Positions 17,158 to 26,749 of a stretch of 64,000 nt of DNA are shown piece after piece. Position numbers and translations under genes: made by a program. Every line of letters begins with the position of its first letter. Positions within the stretch are counted from its first letter, which is position 1. The stretch lies in the NCBI GenBank assembly GCA_044449065.1, contig JBIOHP010000001.1, positions 186,001 through 250,000 of the forward strand. The letters run 5' to 3'. Under the pieces are notes generated by a model that was not told the DNA's origin, made no database searches, and was given only the letters and a program-made list of their open reading frames with translations. This stretch comes from JBIOHP01 sp044449065 (lineage in GTDB: Bacteria > Bacteroidota > Ignavibacteria > UBA10030 > SZUA-254).

Positions 17158-18522
17158 ATGAACAAATTTTCAATACTGCATCTGATTTTGATTGGTTTGC
17201 TGGGGTGCGCATTCTATGGTCTTCTTGTCGGGTTTAGCTTCGACGTCATCGCTATTCTTTGTTTTCTTATTGTGGTGGTTGTTTCAATCTTCGATATGCG
17301 TTTTCTTCTGCTCGGCTGGTTCTTAATGGCTCCCTATTTCCATATGACTGGAAAAGAGAACCAGGTCAATGTTGCCCAAAACCTGACCCATGTATTTTTT
17401 GTGCCGGGTCTTGTTCTTGCGTATGGCTTGCTCCTGCCGAAAAAGAATTTTTTAATACTTAAACGGGACGGCTGGTACATCTTATTTTTGGTATATCTTG
17501 TTATCTCAGGATTATTAAGCACGGCGGATCATTACGCGAATATGCGGACAATCTTTGTCGTGTATGCGATTCCGTTCATGTTATTTCTCTCGATTCAATC
17601 GATTACGCTAAACGATTCGTTCTTTAAATATTTAACCGCCATCGCCACATTCCATCTTTTCGCCATGACGCTGATTGCCTGGTTTGAATTTCAAACCGGC
17701 AAAAGCATGTTTATGAGCGCGATGGACTGGCAGGATCTGGGAAATTTAGGAAATGCGAGAGCCGCGGGTCCGTTCAGCAGCCCGATTATCCTTGGCGTGT
17801 TTATCCTTTTTCTTCTCATGATTTTTCTTGCCGCATATCTGCGGAAAGAAATTTCGTTCGGTTATTTCTCCGTGTGTTTGAGCATCGCAATGTTTGCTAT
17901 CTTTCTTACGTTCACTCGGTCGGTGTGGTTAGGATTCATTGCCGCGATTTTATTCGTGATCACGAGAATGCAATCGAGCCGCTGGATAAAATTTGTTTTA
18001 TTGATTGGGTTTATCCTCGCGATCACCATCGCAACTATCGTGCTGTTGAATAACCCCGATTTATCAGACCGGCTCCTTGCGAACACCGGCTTAATCCGGC
18101 TTGTCGTCGCCTACTCGTCGATCATAATGTTTCTGAGCGCGCCGGTGTTTGGTATCGGTTATGGTACATTTGATTTAAGAATCAGCAGTTTTATCGAGAA
18201 TATCTTCTCCATCAAAATGTCGGGGTTAACTACCTCCCATGTTACGGTCTTAACTATTCTTGCCGAACTTGGAGTCGTTGGCATGGCGCTCTTCCTCTCA
18301 TTCTTTTATCGGAACTTCATCCGGCGCGGCTACTCGCTCAGGGATATCCAGAATAGAAATGAAAAAATCATCCTTGTGTGCAATTATGGATTTGTGATCG
18401 CGTTTATTGTTAATGCCTTCCTGATCGATATGCGGTTTTTCTCGATGGGATATTCCCTCTTGTTTTTTTCGCTGGGGATAATTATCAACGTCTCGCGAAC
18501 AAACCTCACGGTGACCAAATGA
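17158..18522 (+). CDS. O-antigen ligase/polymerase family membrane protein (Wzy-like)
   Basis: A 454-residue integral membrane protein with about 11-12 hydrophobic helices. A long periplasmic loop lies around residues 180-205, and the Wzy_C/WaaL-type stretch FTRSVWLGFIAAILFVI is present, followed by GIGYGTFDLR and SHVTVLTILAELGVVGM. This is the usual layout of O-antigen polymerases and ligases. With Wzx and Wzz upstream, a polymerase role (joining undecaprenyl-linked repeat units in the periplasm) is most likely. It abuts the previous gene (TGAATG) and overlaps the next by ATGA. Confidence 0.82.
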   Translation: MNKFSILHLILIGLLGCAFYGLLVGFSFDVIAILCFLIVVVVSIFDMRFLLLGWFLMAPYFHMTGKENQVNVAQNLTHVFFVPGLVLAYGLLLPKKNFLILKRDGWYILFLVYLVISGLLSTADHYANMRTIFVVYAIPFMLFLSIQSITLNDSFFKYLTAIATFHLFAMTLIAWFEFQTGKSMFMSAMDWQDLGNLGNARAAGPFSSPIILGVFILFLLMIFLAAYLRKEISFGYFSVCLSIAMFAIFLTFTRSVWLGFIAAILFVITRMQSSRWIKFVLLIGFILAITIATIVLLNNPDLSDRLLANTGLIRLVVAYSSIIMFLSAPVFGIGYGTFDLRISSFIENIFSIKMSGLTTSHVTVLTILAELGVVGMALFLSFFYRNFIRRGYSLRDIQNRNEKIILVCNYGFVIAFIVNAFLIDMRFFSMGYSLLFFSLGIIINVSRTNLTVTK

Positions 18523-19664
18523 AGGTTGTGATGATATCGCCCTATCCCCGGTCGAACGTGAAAGCCGGCGGGTGGGAAGCCGCTTCCCATGCGTTGATTC
18601 AGGGGATGGTGAAATTTATTCCCGGTCTTGAAATGCATGTATTCGATTTGCGGCGTTCCGATAAACGTGAAAAAATCAAAATTGGAACTTCGTTATTTGT
18701 TTACCGATATCCTATGTGCGAACGATTTCAGATGGTACGAAGGGGTTATCCCGAACGATTTTATATTCAACGGGAAATCAAAAATCTCAAACCGGACATC
18801 ATACACAGCCAAAATCTCGGAATAAACGGCTTGATAGCAACAAGCGTGTCTCATAAGACGGTTGTTACAATCCACGGAATCGCTAACATTGAGAATCCAA
18901 TAATTTATGAGAAAGGGTTACCCCACCGGAAAAAGATTAGTTCTTCATTTCTTCAGATGCACGATAGAACGACACTTCAAAGAGCAAAAATTATCCATCA
19001 TGTAAGCCAATTTTCCGAAAAGTATTATCAAGAAATTGCAGGAACAAAAAGTGTCGTCATACCAAACACCGTTAATTCAATTTTTGACTCAAATGGAGCT
19101 TGCCATAATAGGGAGAAAACAATACTCATCATTGGACATATTTCGCGTGTAAAAAATAGCATTCAGGCGATTGAATGGTTAGAACACGTGAAAGAATTCC
19201 TGAAGGACTACACGATTGTGATGGCTGGGGGGTTTCAATGCGATGATGCTTACAAGGAAGAATATCTACTGAAGGTGAAAAATTCCCCATTAAACAAGCA
19301 GCTTCAGTTTACCAATGCTTTAACTGATGAAGAACTCGTTGTGCACTATAGGCGAGCGAGATTAATCATAAGTTTTTCCCGGCAGGATAATAATCCTCTT
19401 GCGTTGATTCAAGCGCTTGCGATGTCCGTGCCGATTTTAGCTCCGAGAGTAGGGGGGATCCCGGAAATTGTATCGGAAAATTCAAACGGTTATCTTTATG
19501 ATCGTGATAACGAGAATGATTTTTCAGGAAAGCTTCATAACATTCTTGAAGAAAGCACGAACGAAAGATTACGCAGCAATTGCTACGATTATTTCAAACA
19601 ACACTACGCAGAGGAGTTGATAGTATCAAAGATGTATCAATTGTATCAGCGGGTATGTCAATAA
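18519..19664 (+). CDS. Family 4-like glycosyltransferase with altered EX7E motif
   Basis: A 381-residue GT-B type glycosyltransferase. The N-terminal half has SPYPRSNVKAGGWEAASHAL and DIIHSQNLGINGLIA; the C-terminal half has ILIIGHISRVKNSIQAIEWL and VPILAPRVGGIPEIVSE. In place of the usual E-x7-E acidic pair before that last motif the sequence reads SFSRQDNNPLALIQALAM, so the expected Glu positions look like Asp and Gln. The enzyme may still work, or may have an unusual donor. From about 18.8 kb the DNA is visibly more AT-rich than the preceding genes. It overlaps the polymerase by ATGA and ends 23 bases from an oppositely oriented gene. Confidence 0.82.
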   Translation: MKVVMISPYPRSNVKAGGWEAASHALIQGMVKFIPGLEMHVFDLRRSDKREKIKIGTSLFVYRYPMCERFQMVRRGYPERFYIQREIKNLKPDIIHSQNLGINGLIATSVSHKTVVTIHGIANIENPIIYEKGLPHRKKISSSFLQMHDRTTLQRAKIIHHVSQFSEKYYQEIAGTKSVVIPNTVNSIFDSNGACHNREKTILIIGHISRVKNSIQAIEWLEHVKEFLKDYTIVMAGGFQCDDAYKEEYLLKVKNSPLNKQLQFTNALTDEELVVHYRRARLIISFSRQDNNPLALIQALAMSVPILAPRVGGIPEIVSENSNGYLYDRDNENDFSGKLHNILEESTNERLRSNCYDYFKQHYAEELIVSKMYQLYQRVCQ

Positions 19665-19687
19665 ATATATAGTGAAAAACCAGCGGC

Positions 19688-21052
19688 TTACTTTCTCTGC
19701 CTGAATTTCGTTATCCAATGTGATAAACCTACTCCGCAGAACACAAGATAAAAAGGTATTGCCGGAAGAGAAAATCTTGCTAACCCTCCGGCGCCGGTAA
19801 GAATAACGAAGTAGAAAATTATAGATAAATAAAATAAAAATAACAATCTATTATCATTGAATTTCAAAACATAGAGTCCTGTAAATAGGCAAAGATATGT
19901 GAACAAGAGATACAGGGCTATTACAACTCCTATGAAAATCTCGCCTCCTGATTTTTGCTTCAATCCTAAAAGGATCATCTCAAAAACATTTGGATGGGCT
20001 TTGATATCGAGATGTTCATCAGGAGAGCTGAGCTGGAGCATCTCCGCCGCGGTAGCGGAAGCAAGATTGGTAAACGTTTGAACCATGCCAAGGCAATAAT
20101 ATTTGATGAATGTTGATTTATTTTCACTGATGTAATGATAAGCAACTTGCTGCCAGTATATTGATTTTTGATAATCATTTTCCGTATAGGGATTAAGCCG
20201 GTTGACTATCATTAATGAATCCGCTTCTTTCAAGAGCTGCGCTTTTACGGTATCAGCGGGAAGTTTTCGTTTGTTCATCTCGAACGGGGTGACGTTTAAC
20301 ACTAAAAGATTATATGCCCCTGATGTTGAGAATACAAGCGATCCTGAGATGCGGTAATTTCTAATAAGCCACGGCGAAATCGTGAAAAGAAAAACCACGA
20401 TGAACATAAGTGAATATCCAAGGGCATGCACAAATTGGCTTTTGAACTTATAGAGCAAAAAGGCGAGAACAAGTATCGGCAAATACACTGCAATTGGTCG
20501 CAGTAATGCCGCAGCGCCGCAGAAGATTGCAGAAAAAATAATATGAGAAATATGTTCTTTGTTGATATTATTTATTAAGATTTTTGTGGAGAAATACATC
20601 AGGACAACAAGTACGCATCCGAACAGAACATCGGTTAATAAGGCGTTGGAAAACATTATGAGAAACGGATTCACAGCAAAAAACAAAGCAGCATATTTTG
20701 CAGCGTTCTCTGGAACCAACGTCCTCAGTGTAAAATAGAATAAGATACAAGCGCCTGTACTCAGGAAGATTTGGATAACCAGAACGATCCATGGGTGTAC
20801 GCCGAATACATAATAGATAATGCTCAAGAAAAGCGGATAGATCGGCACATGGTGGAGACTTGATGGTTCGTATCGGTTAACCGCGAAGTGATGGAATTGA
20901 AGTATTGTGGTTGCAATTTTATGATATCCGAGCGCGTCGGAATGAAGAATGATGGCATTTTCCACTTCCGACTGCCAGGGCGCGAGGAAGATGAAAAATA
21001 AAAACCTCGTTATGAGAGATGTAACGATTAATATCAATAAGAATCTTGACAT
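19688..21052 (-). CDS. Membrane glycosyltransferase of the GT39/ArnT-like (PMT_2) group
   Basis: A 454-residue integral membrane protein from the ATG at 21052 (a TTG ten codons upstream also keeps the frame). It has about 10 hydrophobic helices. Near the N-terminus a periplasmic loop carries SDALGYHKIATTI and HHVPIYPLFLSIIYYVFG, the usual features of the dolichyl/undecaprenyl-phosphate-dependent GT39/GT83 group, which use lipid-phosphate sugars as donors in the periplasm. It would glycosylate lipid A, protein or the nascent polysaccharide. It is the only gene of the locus on the minus strand and is AT-rich, which may mark a later insertion. The exact substrate is unknown. Confidence 0.72.
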   Translation of the reverse strand: MSRFLLILIVTSLITRFLFFIFLAPWQSEVENAIILHSDALGYHKIATTILQFHHFAVNRYEPSSLHHVPIYPLFLSIIYYVFGVHPWIVLVIQIFLSTGACILFYFTLRTLVPENAAKYAALFFAVNPFLIMFSNALLTDVLFGCVLVVLMYFSTKILINNINKEHISHIIFSAIFCGAAALLRPIAVYLPILVLAFLLYKFKSQFVHALGYSLMFIVVFLFTISPWLIRNYRISGSLVFSTSGAYNLLVLNVTPFEMNKRKLPADTVKAQLLKEADSLMIVNRLNPYTENDYQKSIYWQQVAYHYISENKSTFIKYYCLGMVQTFTNLASATAAEMLQLSSPDEHLDIKAHPNVFEMILLGLKQKSGGEIFIGVVIALYLLFTYLCLFTGLYVLKFNDNRLLFLFYLSIIFYFVILTGAGGLARFSLPAIPFYLVFCGVGLSHWITKFRQRK

Positions 21053-21136
21053 GATATTGAGTTTTAAATTTTTATAGATCAAACCTTTTCAAAATGATTT
21101 GTTTTACGCATAAATATACATAATTTAAACATTAAT

Positions 21137-22096
21137 ATGCCATATTTAATCACGGGTTCAGCAGGTTTTATCGGATTTCACACCGCCAAGTCCCTTCTTG
21201 ATAAAGGTGAAACAGTCGTCGGGATTGATAATCTCAATGATTATTATTCCCCAAAACTGAAGCTCGCCCGTAATGCCATTCTCCTGCAATCTAAAAATTA
21301 TTCGTTCAATGAACTTAATATCTGTGATCATGACAAACTAAAAAAGCTTCATGATCGATATAAATTTCAGAAAATCATTCATCTTGCTGCTCAGGCAGGT
21401 ATCCGCTATTCATTGGAAGCGCCGTTTTCCTACGCCGAATCCAACCTCCAGGGGTTTCTCTCAATACTCGAACTTGCCCGGTACGGGAAGATTGAACAAT
21501 TGATCTATGCTTCGTCTTCATCCGTCTATGGCGCAAATGCCAAATTGCCGTTTTCCGTTTCCGACCCGGTTTCTACGCCGATATCATTTTACGGCGCGAC
21601 AAAAATTGCCAACGAAGCGATGGCGTATTCGTACCACCATTTGTTTCATATCCCGATGATCGGCTTGCGGTTTTTCACCGTCTACGGTCCCTGGGGCAGA
21701 CCGGATATGGCATATTATAAATTCGCTACCGCCATTCATCAGGAAAAGCCAATCGATGTGTATAATGAAGGGAAAATGAATCGTTCCTTCACCTACATCA
21801 CGGACGTAGTGGATGGTATACTCGCATGCACTCAATTGAAACGTGAATTTGAAATCCTGAATATCGGGAATAATGAATCGGTGCCCTTATTGTCGTTTAT
21901 CCAGTGTTTGGAAAAGAATTTAGGCAAGAAGGCAAAATTACAATTTCTGCCGGCGCAACCGGGAGATATGCAATCGACCGCAGCAGATATTGCATATACA
22001 ACTAAATTACTCGGTTATAAACCGAAGATCTCGATAGAAAAAGGACTCAGTGAATTTGTATCCTGGTTTATGGAATACTTTAAGGCCTCGAAATGA
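21137..22096 (+). CDS. NAD-dependent epimerase, probably UDP-glucuronate 4-epimerase
   Basis: A 319-residue extended short-chain dehydrogenase. The Rossmann motif GSAGFIGFHTAKSLL is at residues 7-21; GIDNLNDYYSPKLKLAR is characteristic of UDP-glucuronate 4-epimerases (CapI/LspL/GAE). The catalytic Ser and YxxxK appear in YASSSSVYGA and SFYGATKIANEAM, followed by LRFFTVYGPWGRPDMAYYKF. It would interconvert UDP-GlcA and UDP-GalA in the cytoplasm, providing galacturonate for the polymer. UDP-GlcA can be made by the Ugd encoded at 35 kb. It overlaps the next glycosyltransferase by ATGA. Confidence 0.88.
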   Translation: MPYLITGSAGFIGFHTAKSLLDKGETVVGIDNLNDYYSPKLKLARNAILLQSKNYSFNELNICDHDKLKKLHDRYKFQKIIHLAAQAGIRYSLEAPFSYAESNLQGFLSILELARYGKIEQLIYASSSSVYGANAKLPFSVSDPVSTPISFYGATKIANEAMAYSYHHLFHIPMIGLRFFTVYGPWGRPDMAYYKFATAIHQEKPIDVYNEGKMNRSFTYITDVVDGILACTQLKREFEILNIGNNESVPLLSFIQCLEKNLGKKAKLQFLPAQPGDMQSTAADIAYTTKLLGYKPKISIEKGLSEFVSWFMEYFKASK

Positions 22097-23193
22097 AGGT
22101 ATTGATGTTCATCGACAGCTTGCGCTCAGGCGGGAAGGAGAGGCGGCTGGTTGAATTATTGAAAGGGCTGCGTCAACGGGATACGATACAAATCGAAGTT
22201 GCGATCATGTCCGAAGAAATCACTTATCAGGATTTTTTTACGCTCAATATACCCATATACTATCTTCTCCGGGATAAAAAAAAAGACCCGAAGATATTTT
22301 CGAGATTGTTCTCTCTTTGTAAAGATGTAAAACCGGATATTATACACGTGTGGGATTCGATGACCGCTGTTTATGCAATTCCTGTCTGCAAGCTCCGGGG
22401 AATTAAACTCATCAATTCCATGATAACCGATGCACCCCGGCTTAAAATCTTCAGCAGGGGATGGGTACGATCTAAACTTTCTTTCCCTTTCTCCGATATG
22501 ATACTTGCTAACTCACAGGCAGGATTGAGATCATACAACGCTCCTTCGGGAAAGAGCAATTTTATTCACAACGGTTTTGATTTCAACCGCGTCAAAAAGA
22601 TTTGCGAACCCGGAGAGATCAGGGCAAAGTTTCACATTGAAACCGAACACGTAGTCGTCATGGTTGCGACATTCAGCCCATATAAAGATTATGAATCGTA
22701 TATAATGGTCGCAAAAGAGATTGTGGATAAACGATCCGATGTCACATTCTTAACCCTCGGTGATGGACCGATGTTACAATCGTTTTCCTCCCAACTGAAT
22801 ACAAAATATCAAAGCCGGATAAAATTATTAGGCAGACAATCGGATGTGGAGTCGATTGTTTCCGCATCAACAATCGGAGTTTTATTGACGAATACAGAGG
22901 AGCACGGTGAGGGCATATCCAATTCCATCATGGAATATATGGCATTTCAAAAACCCGTCATAGCAACCGATAGCGGTGGTACGCGGGAAATTGTGGAAGA
23001 CGGTATTACCGGCTTTATCATCGGCCAGAGGGATCGCGGCTCTTTTCGTACGAACCTGGAATTGTTACTCGAAAATCCTGCCAAAGCCCGCGAAATGGGC
23101 TTAGCCGGCAGGAAGAGAATCGAAGATGAATTCTCCCTTAGTAAAATGGTGGATTCCTTTTATCATGAATATGAAAAGCTCTGCCGGAAATAA
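22093..23193 (+). CDS. Family 4 glycosyltransferase
   Basis: A 366-residue GT-B enzyme. The N-terminal domain has FIDSLRSGGKERRLVELLKG; the C-terminal domain has VVVMVATFSPYKDYESYI, then EHGEGISNSIMEYMAFQKPV with both Glu residues of the E-x7-E motif, then VIATDSGGTREIVEDG. These are retaining glycosyltransferases that use nucleotide sugars at the cytoplasmic membrane face. It is the second gene of an operon starting with the UDP-glucuronate epimerase (ATGA overlap), so a uronic-acid donor is plausible but unproven. Confidence 0.9.
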   Translation: MKVLMFIDSLRSGGKERRLVELLKGLRQRDTIQIEVAIMSEEITYQDFFTLNIPIYYLLRDKKKDPKIFSRLFSLCKDVKPDIIHVWDSMTAVYAIPVCKLRGIKLINSMITDAPRLKIFSRGWVRSKLSFPFSDMILANSQAGLRSYNAPSGKSNFIHNGFDFNRVKKICEPGEIRAKFHIETEHVVVMVATFSPYKDYESYIMVAKEIVDKRSDVTFLTLGDGPMLQSFSSQLNTKYQSRIKLLGRQSDVESIVSASTIGVLLTNTEEHGEGISNSIMEYMAFQKPVIATDSGGTREIVEDGITGFIIGQRDRGSFRTNLELLLENPAKAREMGLAGRKRIEDEFSLSKMVDSFYHEYEKLCRK

Positions 23194-23228
23194 TTCGACT
23201 CTCAAGTTTTTAAAATCGACATAACACT

Positions 23229-24245
23229 ATGAAAGTATTACTCCTTACAAACATGTATCCCACGGCGAAACGGGTATTCTACGGGATATTTGTGAAAGAG
23301 TACGTTGATTCTTTATTGCGGGCAGGAGTGGCAGTCGATGTGTTTTTTACCGATGCAAGCGAAGCGCGTTTAAAATATTTTTCCGATATCCTTCGATTGA
23401 AGGATACACTGAAGAACGGTACATACGATATCATCCATTCCCAGCACACATTTTGTATTCACCAGCTTATTCTCGCCGGACAGACGGGTAAACACCGTCC
23501 CATAGTATTAACCCTTCACGAAGCGGAGATATTATTGCCCGGAAATGTCTCGTACTTCTCACTGGATATCGCCGGTAATCTGGTCTATTCAAAACGGTTA
23601 AAGCGGTGGGCGATGAACGCCGTGGATTGTCTCGTTTCGGTTGAGGAATCTCTTCCCGAAGCCGCATCATACAAAAAGAAATACGATGTGATCGCGCCCG
23701 GAATTAATCTGGACGTATTTCAACCGATGGACAAGAACGAATGCCGGAAAAAGTTGAATCTCCCCCTGGATGAAACTGTTCTTCTTTTTCCCGCTGATCC
23801 GAACCGGAGTGTTCACAAGGGTTACGCGCTATTTCAGGAGGCATTGAATTCTTTAAAGAAACAGCCGCGGGTTGTACTCGGAGGGAAAATTCCTCACGAT
23901 GAGATGGCGGTGTACATGAATGCATCCGATGTTGTAGTTCAAGCGTCCAACTTCGAGGCGTCTCCAATGGTAATCAAAGAAGCGATGGCGTGCAATATCC
24001 CGGTCGTTTCGACCGATGTGGGGGATACGAAATTACTCTTCGGGAACACTGAAGGGTATTTCCTATCGGAGAGAGTCGCTTCAGATTTTACAAAACAATT
24101 AGAGAAGGCAATTGCTTATGGGAAGAGAACGGCGGGAAGAGAACGCATTCTGCAATTAAAGTTGTCCTTGGACGATGTGGCAAATAAATATATCAATCTG
24201 TACCAACGTCTGTTACATGAAGCATCGGTCAGGAGTGCTCACTGA
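23229..24245 (+). CDS. Family 4 glycosyltransferase
   Basis: A 338-residue GT-B enzyme with LLTNMYPTAKRVFYGIFVKE at the N-terminus, typical of capsule glycosyltransferases, DIIHSQHTFCIHQLILA, and a C-terminal SNFEASPMVIKEAMACNIPV with an intact E-x7-E pair followed by VSTDVGDTKLL. It lies 35 bases after the previous glycosyltransferase and directly abuts the next (TGAATG). It probably adds one sugar of the repeat unit; donor and linkage cannot be read. Confidence 0.9.
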   Translation: MKVLLLTNMYPTAKRVFYGIFVKEYVDSLLRAGVAVDVFFTDASEARLKYFSDILRLKDTLKNGTYDIIHSQHTFCIHQLILAGQTGKHRPIVLTLHEAEILLPGNVSYFSLDIAGNLVYSKRLKRWAMNAVDCLVSVEESLPEAASYKKKYDVIAPGINLDVFQPMDKNECRKKLNLPLDETVLLFPADPNRSVHKGYALFQEALNSLKKQPRVVLGGKIPHDEMAVYMNASDVVVQASNFEASPMVIKEAMACNIPVVSTDVGDTKLLFGNTEGYFLSERVASDFTKQLEKAIAYGKRTAGRERILQLKLSLDDVANKYINLYQRLLHEASVRSAH

Positions 24246-25418
24246 ATGAAAAAACGAATATGCATGGTCCGGCACGGATACCTTCCGCAGGATCCACGGG
24301 TTCGGAAAGAAGCGCTCGCCCTGGTTGAAGCGGGTCATGAAGTTGTCATCGTCTGTTCGCGCGATGCCGGTGAGTGTTCAAAAGAATCCTGGAAAGATAT
24401 AGAAATTCACCGGCTGTCGATTCAGCATATACGCAAAGGAATATTCCGCTATCTTTATGAATATACCGCATTCTTCCTCCTCGCGTTTTTCAAAGTCACG
24501 AGACTGCATCATAAGAAGAAATTTCAGGTAATACAGGTCAATACGATGCCGGATTTTTTGGTATTTGTGGGACTCATACCGCGCATCGACGGAGCGAAAA
24601 TTATTATTGATATGCATGAATTAATGCCGGAGTTTTTCGCGTCAAAATTCCATTTTTCTTCGTCTAAAATCATCATTGATATCATAAGGATTGTTGAGAA
24701 GATTTCGATGAAATTTGCAGATGAAATAATAGCTCCTTCGGAATTACGAAAAAAGCTTATCGTTTCCAGACCGGTGAATCCCGAAAAAATTACCGTTGTG
24801 TATAATTCACCCGACGAAGAAGTGTTTGATTATAAAAGAGTTAATCATCCGTCCGATACCGAAGAAATTATAGATATTATTGCTCACGGCACCATCATCA
24901 AACTGTACGGGTTTCAAGTTTTGATAAAAGCTTTACCTCATGTTATCACGAGGTACCCCGCCTTAAAAGTCGCAGTTATAGGAAGTGGAGAGTACCTTGA
25001 TGAATTGAAAGCGATGGCTGCGGGACTGCACATGGAAAATAACGTGAACTTTCCCGGGCGTTTGCCGTTGGAATCGCTTCCGGCGATCATCAAAAAATCA
25101 AAAATATGTGTTATATCGATTCTCAGGGATGAATTTACTGATTATGCAGCTCCCAATAAACTCTTTGAATACATAGCTATGCGATCTCCCGTAGTTTGCA
25201 CCGATCTCAAGGGTATCCGTGAATACGTGGATGATAGCCAGGTGCTGTATTTTCAATCCGGAAATGAGAACGATTTGGCGGAAAAAATTGTTTTTCTCTT
25301 GACGAACGCTGTTAAAAGATTGGAATTAACCGAAAACGCCTGGATTTCATATCAAAAATACCGGTGGAATAAAAATAAAATCGTTTATCAAAATCTAATA
25401 GCAAACAGTTTATCCTGA
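24246..25418 (+). CDS. Family 4 glycosyltransferase
   Basis: A 390-residue GT-B enzyme. The N-terminal RHGYLPQDPRVRKEALALVE is the signature of a common subgroup of GT4 enzymes in capsule and exopolysaccharide loci. The middle part has IIDMHELMPEFFASKF, and the C-terminal part has DYAAPNKLFEYIAMRSPVV with the conserved PNKLFEY motif. It starts immediately after the preceding stop codon, so three glycosyltransferases in a row (22.1-25.4 kb) follow the epimerase as one transcription unit. Confidence 0.9.
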   Translation: MKKRICMVRHGYLPQDPRVRKEALALVEAGHEVVIVCSRDAGECSKESWKDIEIHRLSIQHIRKGIFRYLYEYTAFFLLAFFKVTRLHHKKKFQVIQVNTMPDFLVFVGLIPRIDGAKIIIDMHELMPEFFASKFHFSSSKIIIDIIRIVEKISMKFADEIIAPSELRKKLIVSRPVNPEKITVVYNSPDEEVFDYKRVNHPSDTEEIIDIIAHGTIIKLYGFQVLIKALPHVITRYPALKVAVIGSGEYLDELKAMAAGLHMENNVNFPGRLPLESLPAIIKKSKICVISILRDEFTDYAAPNKLFEYIAMRSPVVCTDLKGIREYVDDSQVLYFQSGNENDLAEKIVFLLTNAVKRLELTENAWISYQKYRWNKNKIVYQNLIANSLS

Positions 25419-25462
25419 ATTGGACAGAATCGTCGTAGAATTTTCTGTACTTATTACAAAAT

Positions 25463-26617
25463 ATGTTTATCTTAATCAAAACACAGCTCAAATTACTTGG
25501 CGTAATTATTTTCTTCATTCTGTTTTCGTTTGATTGCGCAGCACAACAAGAGTTTACCCCGGGTGAATTCAGATCGCCAAAACAAGCGGGGGTGGGTAAT
25601 GCAGTGCTCTTCTATACTTACCGTCACAACATCCCGGACTCGATACACATTGCCGACGCGTTAAATCCATATGTGGGGTATTGGAAGGACGGAGCTTTTC
25701 AGGATTGGTATTTTGATACCTTCGTATTTACGACAATTTTTCACCCTGGTCTGAAAGGTTTTCCTTTCGATATGACGTATGATGGCTGGATGAAATATTC
25801 TGAGTTGGTCTTTGACCGGTATTACGAACCTTTAAAAGAACATTGGCGCGATACATCCGAAGGATTAGTCCCGTTATTGGAAAAGAAAGTTGAAGAAGTT
25901 GGAGCGGAATTAAAAGACGATGCAACAAAGCGCGGTGTGATATTTATGATTCCCTATAATGAGATCGGTCATGAACATATCCCTCCTTCATTTTTTAACA
26001 AAAAACTGAACGTCACCTACGATCTCAAAACAACCGACGGCACGTTTGATCTTATTAAATGGTATATCGATTATATGGTAGAAAAATGGAATACTCTCAA
26101 TCCCAAACGACTTGTGTTGAAGGGATTCTACTGGGCGCATGAGGGGATTCCGCCTGATTCCATTAAAGAAGTAGAAACGGTGGCGAGAGTATCAGATTAT
26201 CTCCACAATAAAAATCTAAGCTTTTATTTCTCTCCTTATATCAGGATGGGCACCATACCGCCCTCGGTTGACGCAACAGATGAAACATTACGCCGTTTTG
26301 ATTGTGTTTGGGTTCAACCGGGATTTTGGTCGCCGGGTTACTATTCCCCTAAAAATACGCTGGCGGATTCGGTGCGGTTAAAAGCTGCCGCAGATCTGGC
26401 GACAAGGATGAATTTTGGGATAAATATGGAGTGGCACGGTAATGAAAATTCAACATATTTTAGGTATATTAGCTATGGCTATCAATCGGGCTTTGTACAG
26501 GCAAGCCATTTATTTTATGAGGAAAATGGAAAAGTATGGGTATCGGCAAATTCTTCTATTTCTGGTCTCCGCAGACAATATGATGATACCTACCAGTTTA
26601 TTAAATATTCAAGATAA
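25463..26617 (+). CDS. Secreted DUF4855 family protein, possible glycoside-hydrolase-like barrel
   Basis: A 384-residue protein with an N-terminal signal peptide (LLGVIIFFILFSFDCAAQ). The body matches the DUF4855 layout: DALNPYVGYWKDGAFQDWYF at the start, IPYNEIGHEHIPPSFF in the middle, LVLKGFYWAHEGIPPDSI, FDCVWVQPGFWSPGYYSP and FGINMEWHGNENSTYF near the end. Two conserved-looking acidic residues, Glu227 in FYWAHEG and Glu323 in NMEWHG, sit at the ends of predicted strands like the acid/base pair of barrel-fold glycosidases; this is inference. It follows the glycosyltransferases by 44 bases and precedes another secreted protein, suggesting action on the polymer in the periplasm or outside the cell. 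Confidence 0.75.
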   Translation: MFILIKTQLKLLGVIIFFILFSFDCAAQQEFTPGEFRSPKQAGVGNAVLFYTYRHNIPDSIHIADALNPYVGYWKDGAFQDWYFDTFVFTTIFHPGLKGFPFDMTYDGWMKYSELVFDRYYEPLKEHWRDTSEGLVPLLEKKVEEVGAELKDDATKRGVIFMIPYNEIGHEHIPPSFFNKKLNVTYDLKTTDGTFDLIKWYIDYMVEKWNTLNPKRLVLKGFYWAHEGIPPDSIKEVETVARVSDYLHNKNLSFYFSPYIRMGTIPPSVDATDETLRRFDCVWVQPGFWSPGYYSPKNTLADSVRLKAAADLATRMNFGINMEWHGNENSTYFRYISYGYQSGFVQASHLFYEENGKVWVSANSSISGLRRQYDDTYQFIKYSR

Positions 26618-26749
26618 CGGGATGTTTAAGAACCACATGGAGTTCTATCCCTGCGATACCAGCTTCTGGATTCTTTCCTCAAGGGTTTGCTGAATCCGAA
26701 TTATTCATTTTACTATTTTTCAAATTCCGGGCATCATTCAAGGCGACCT

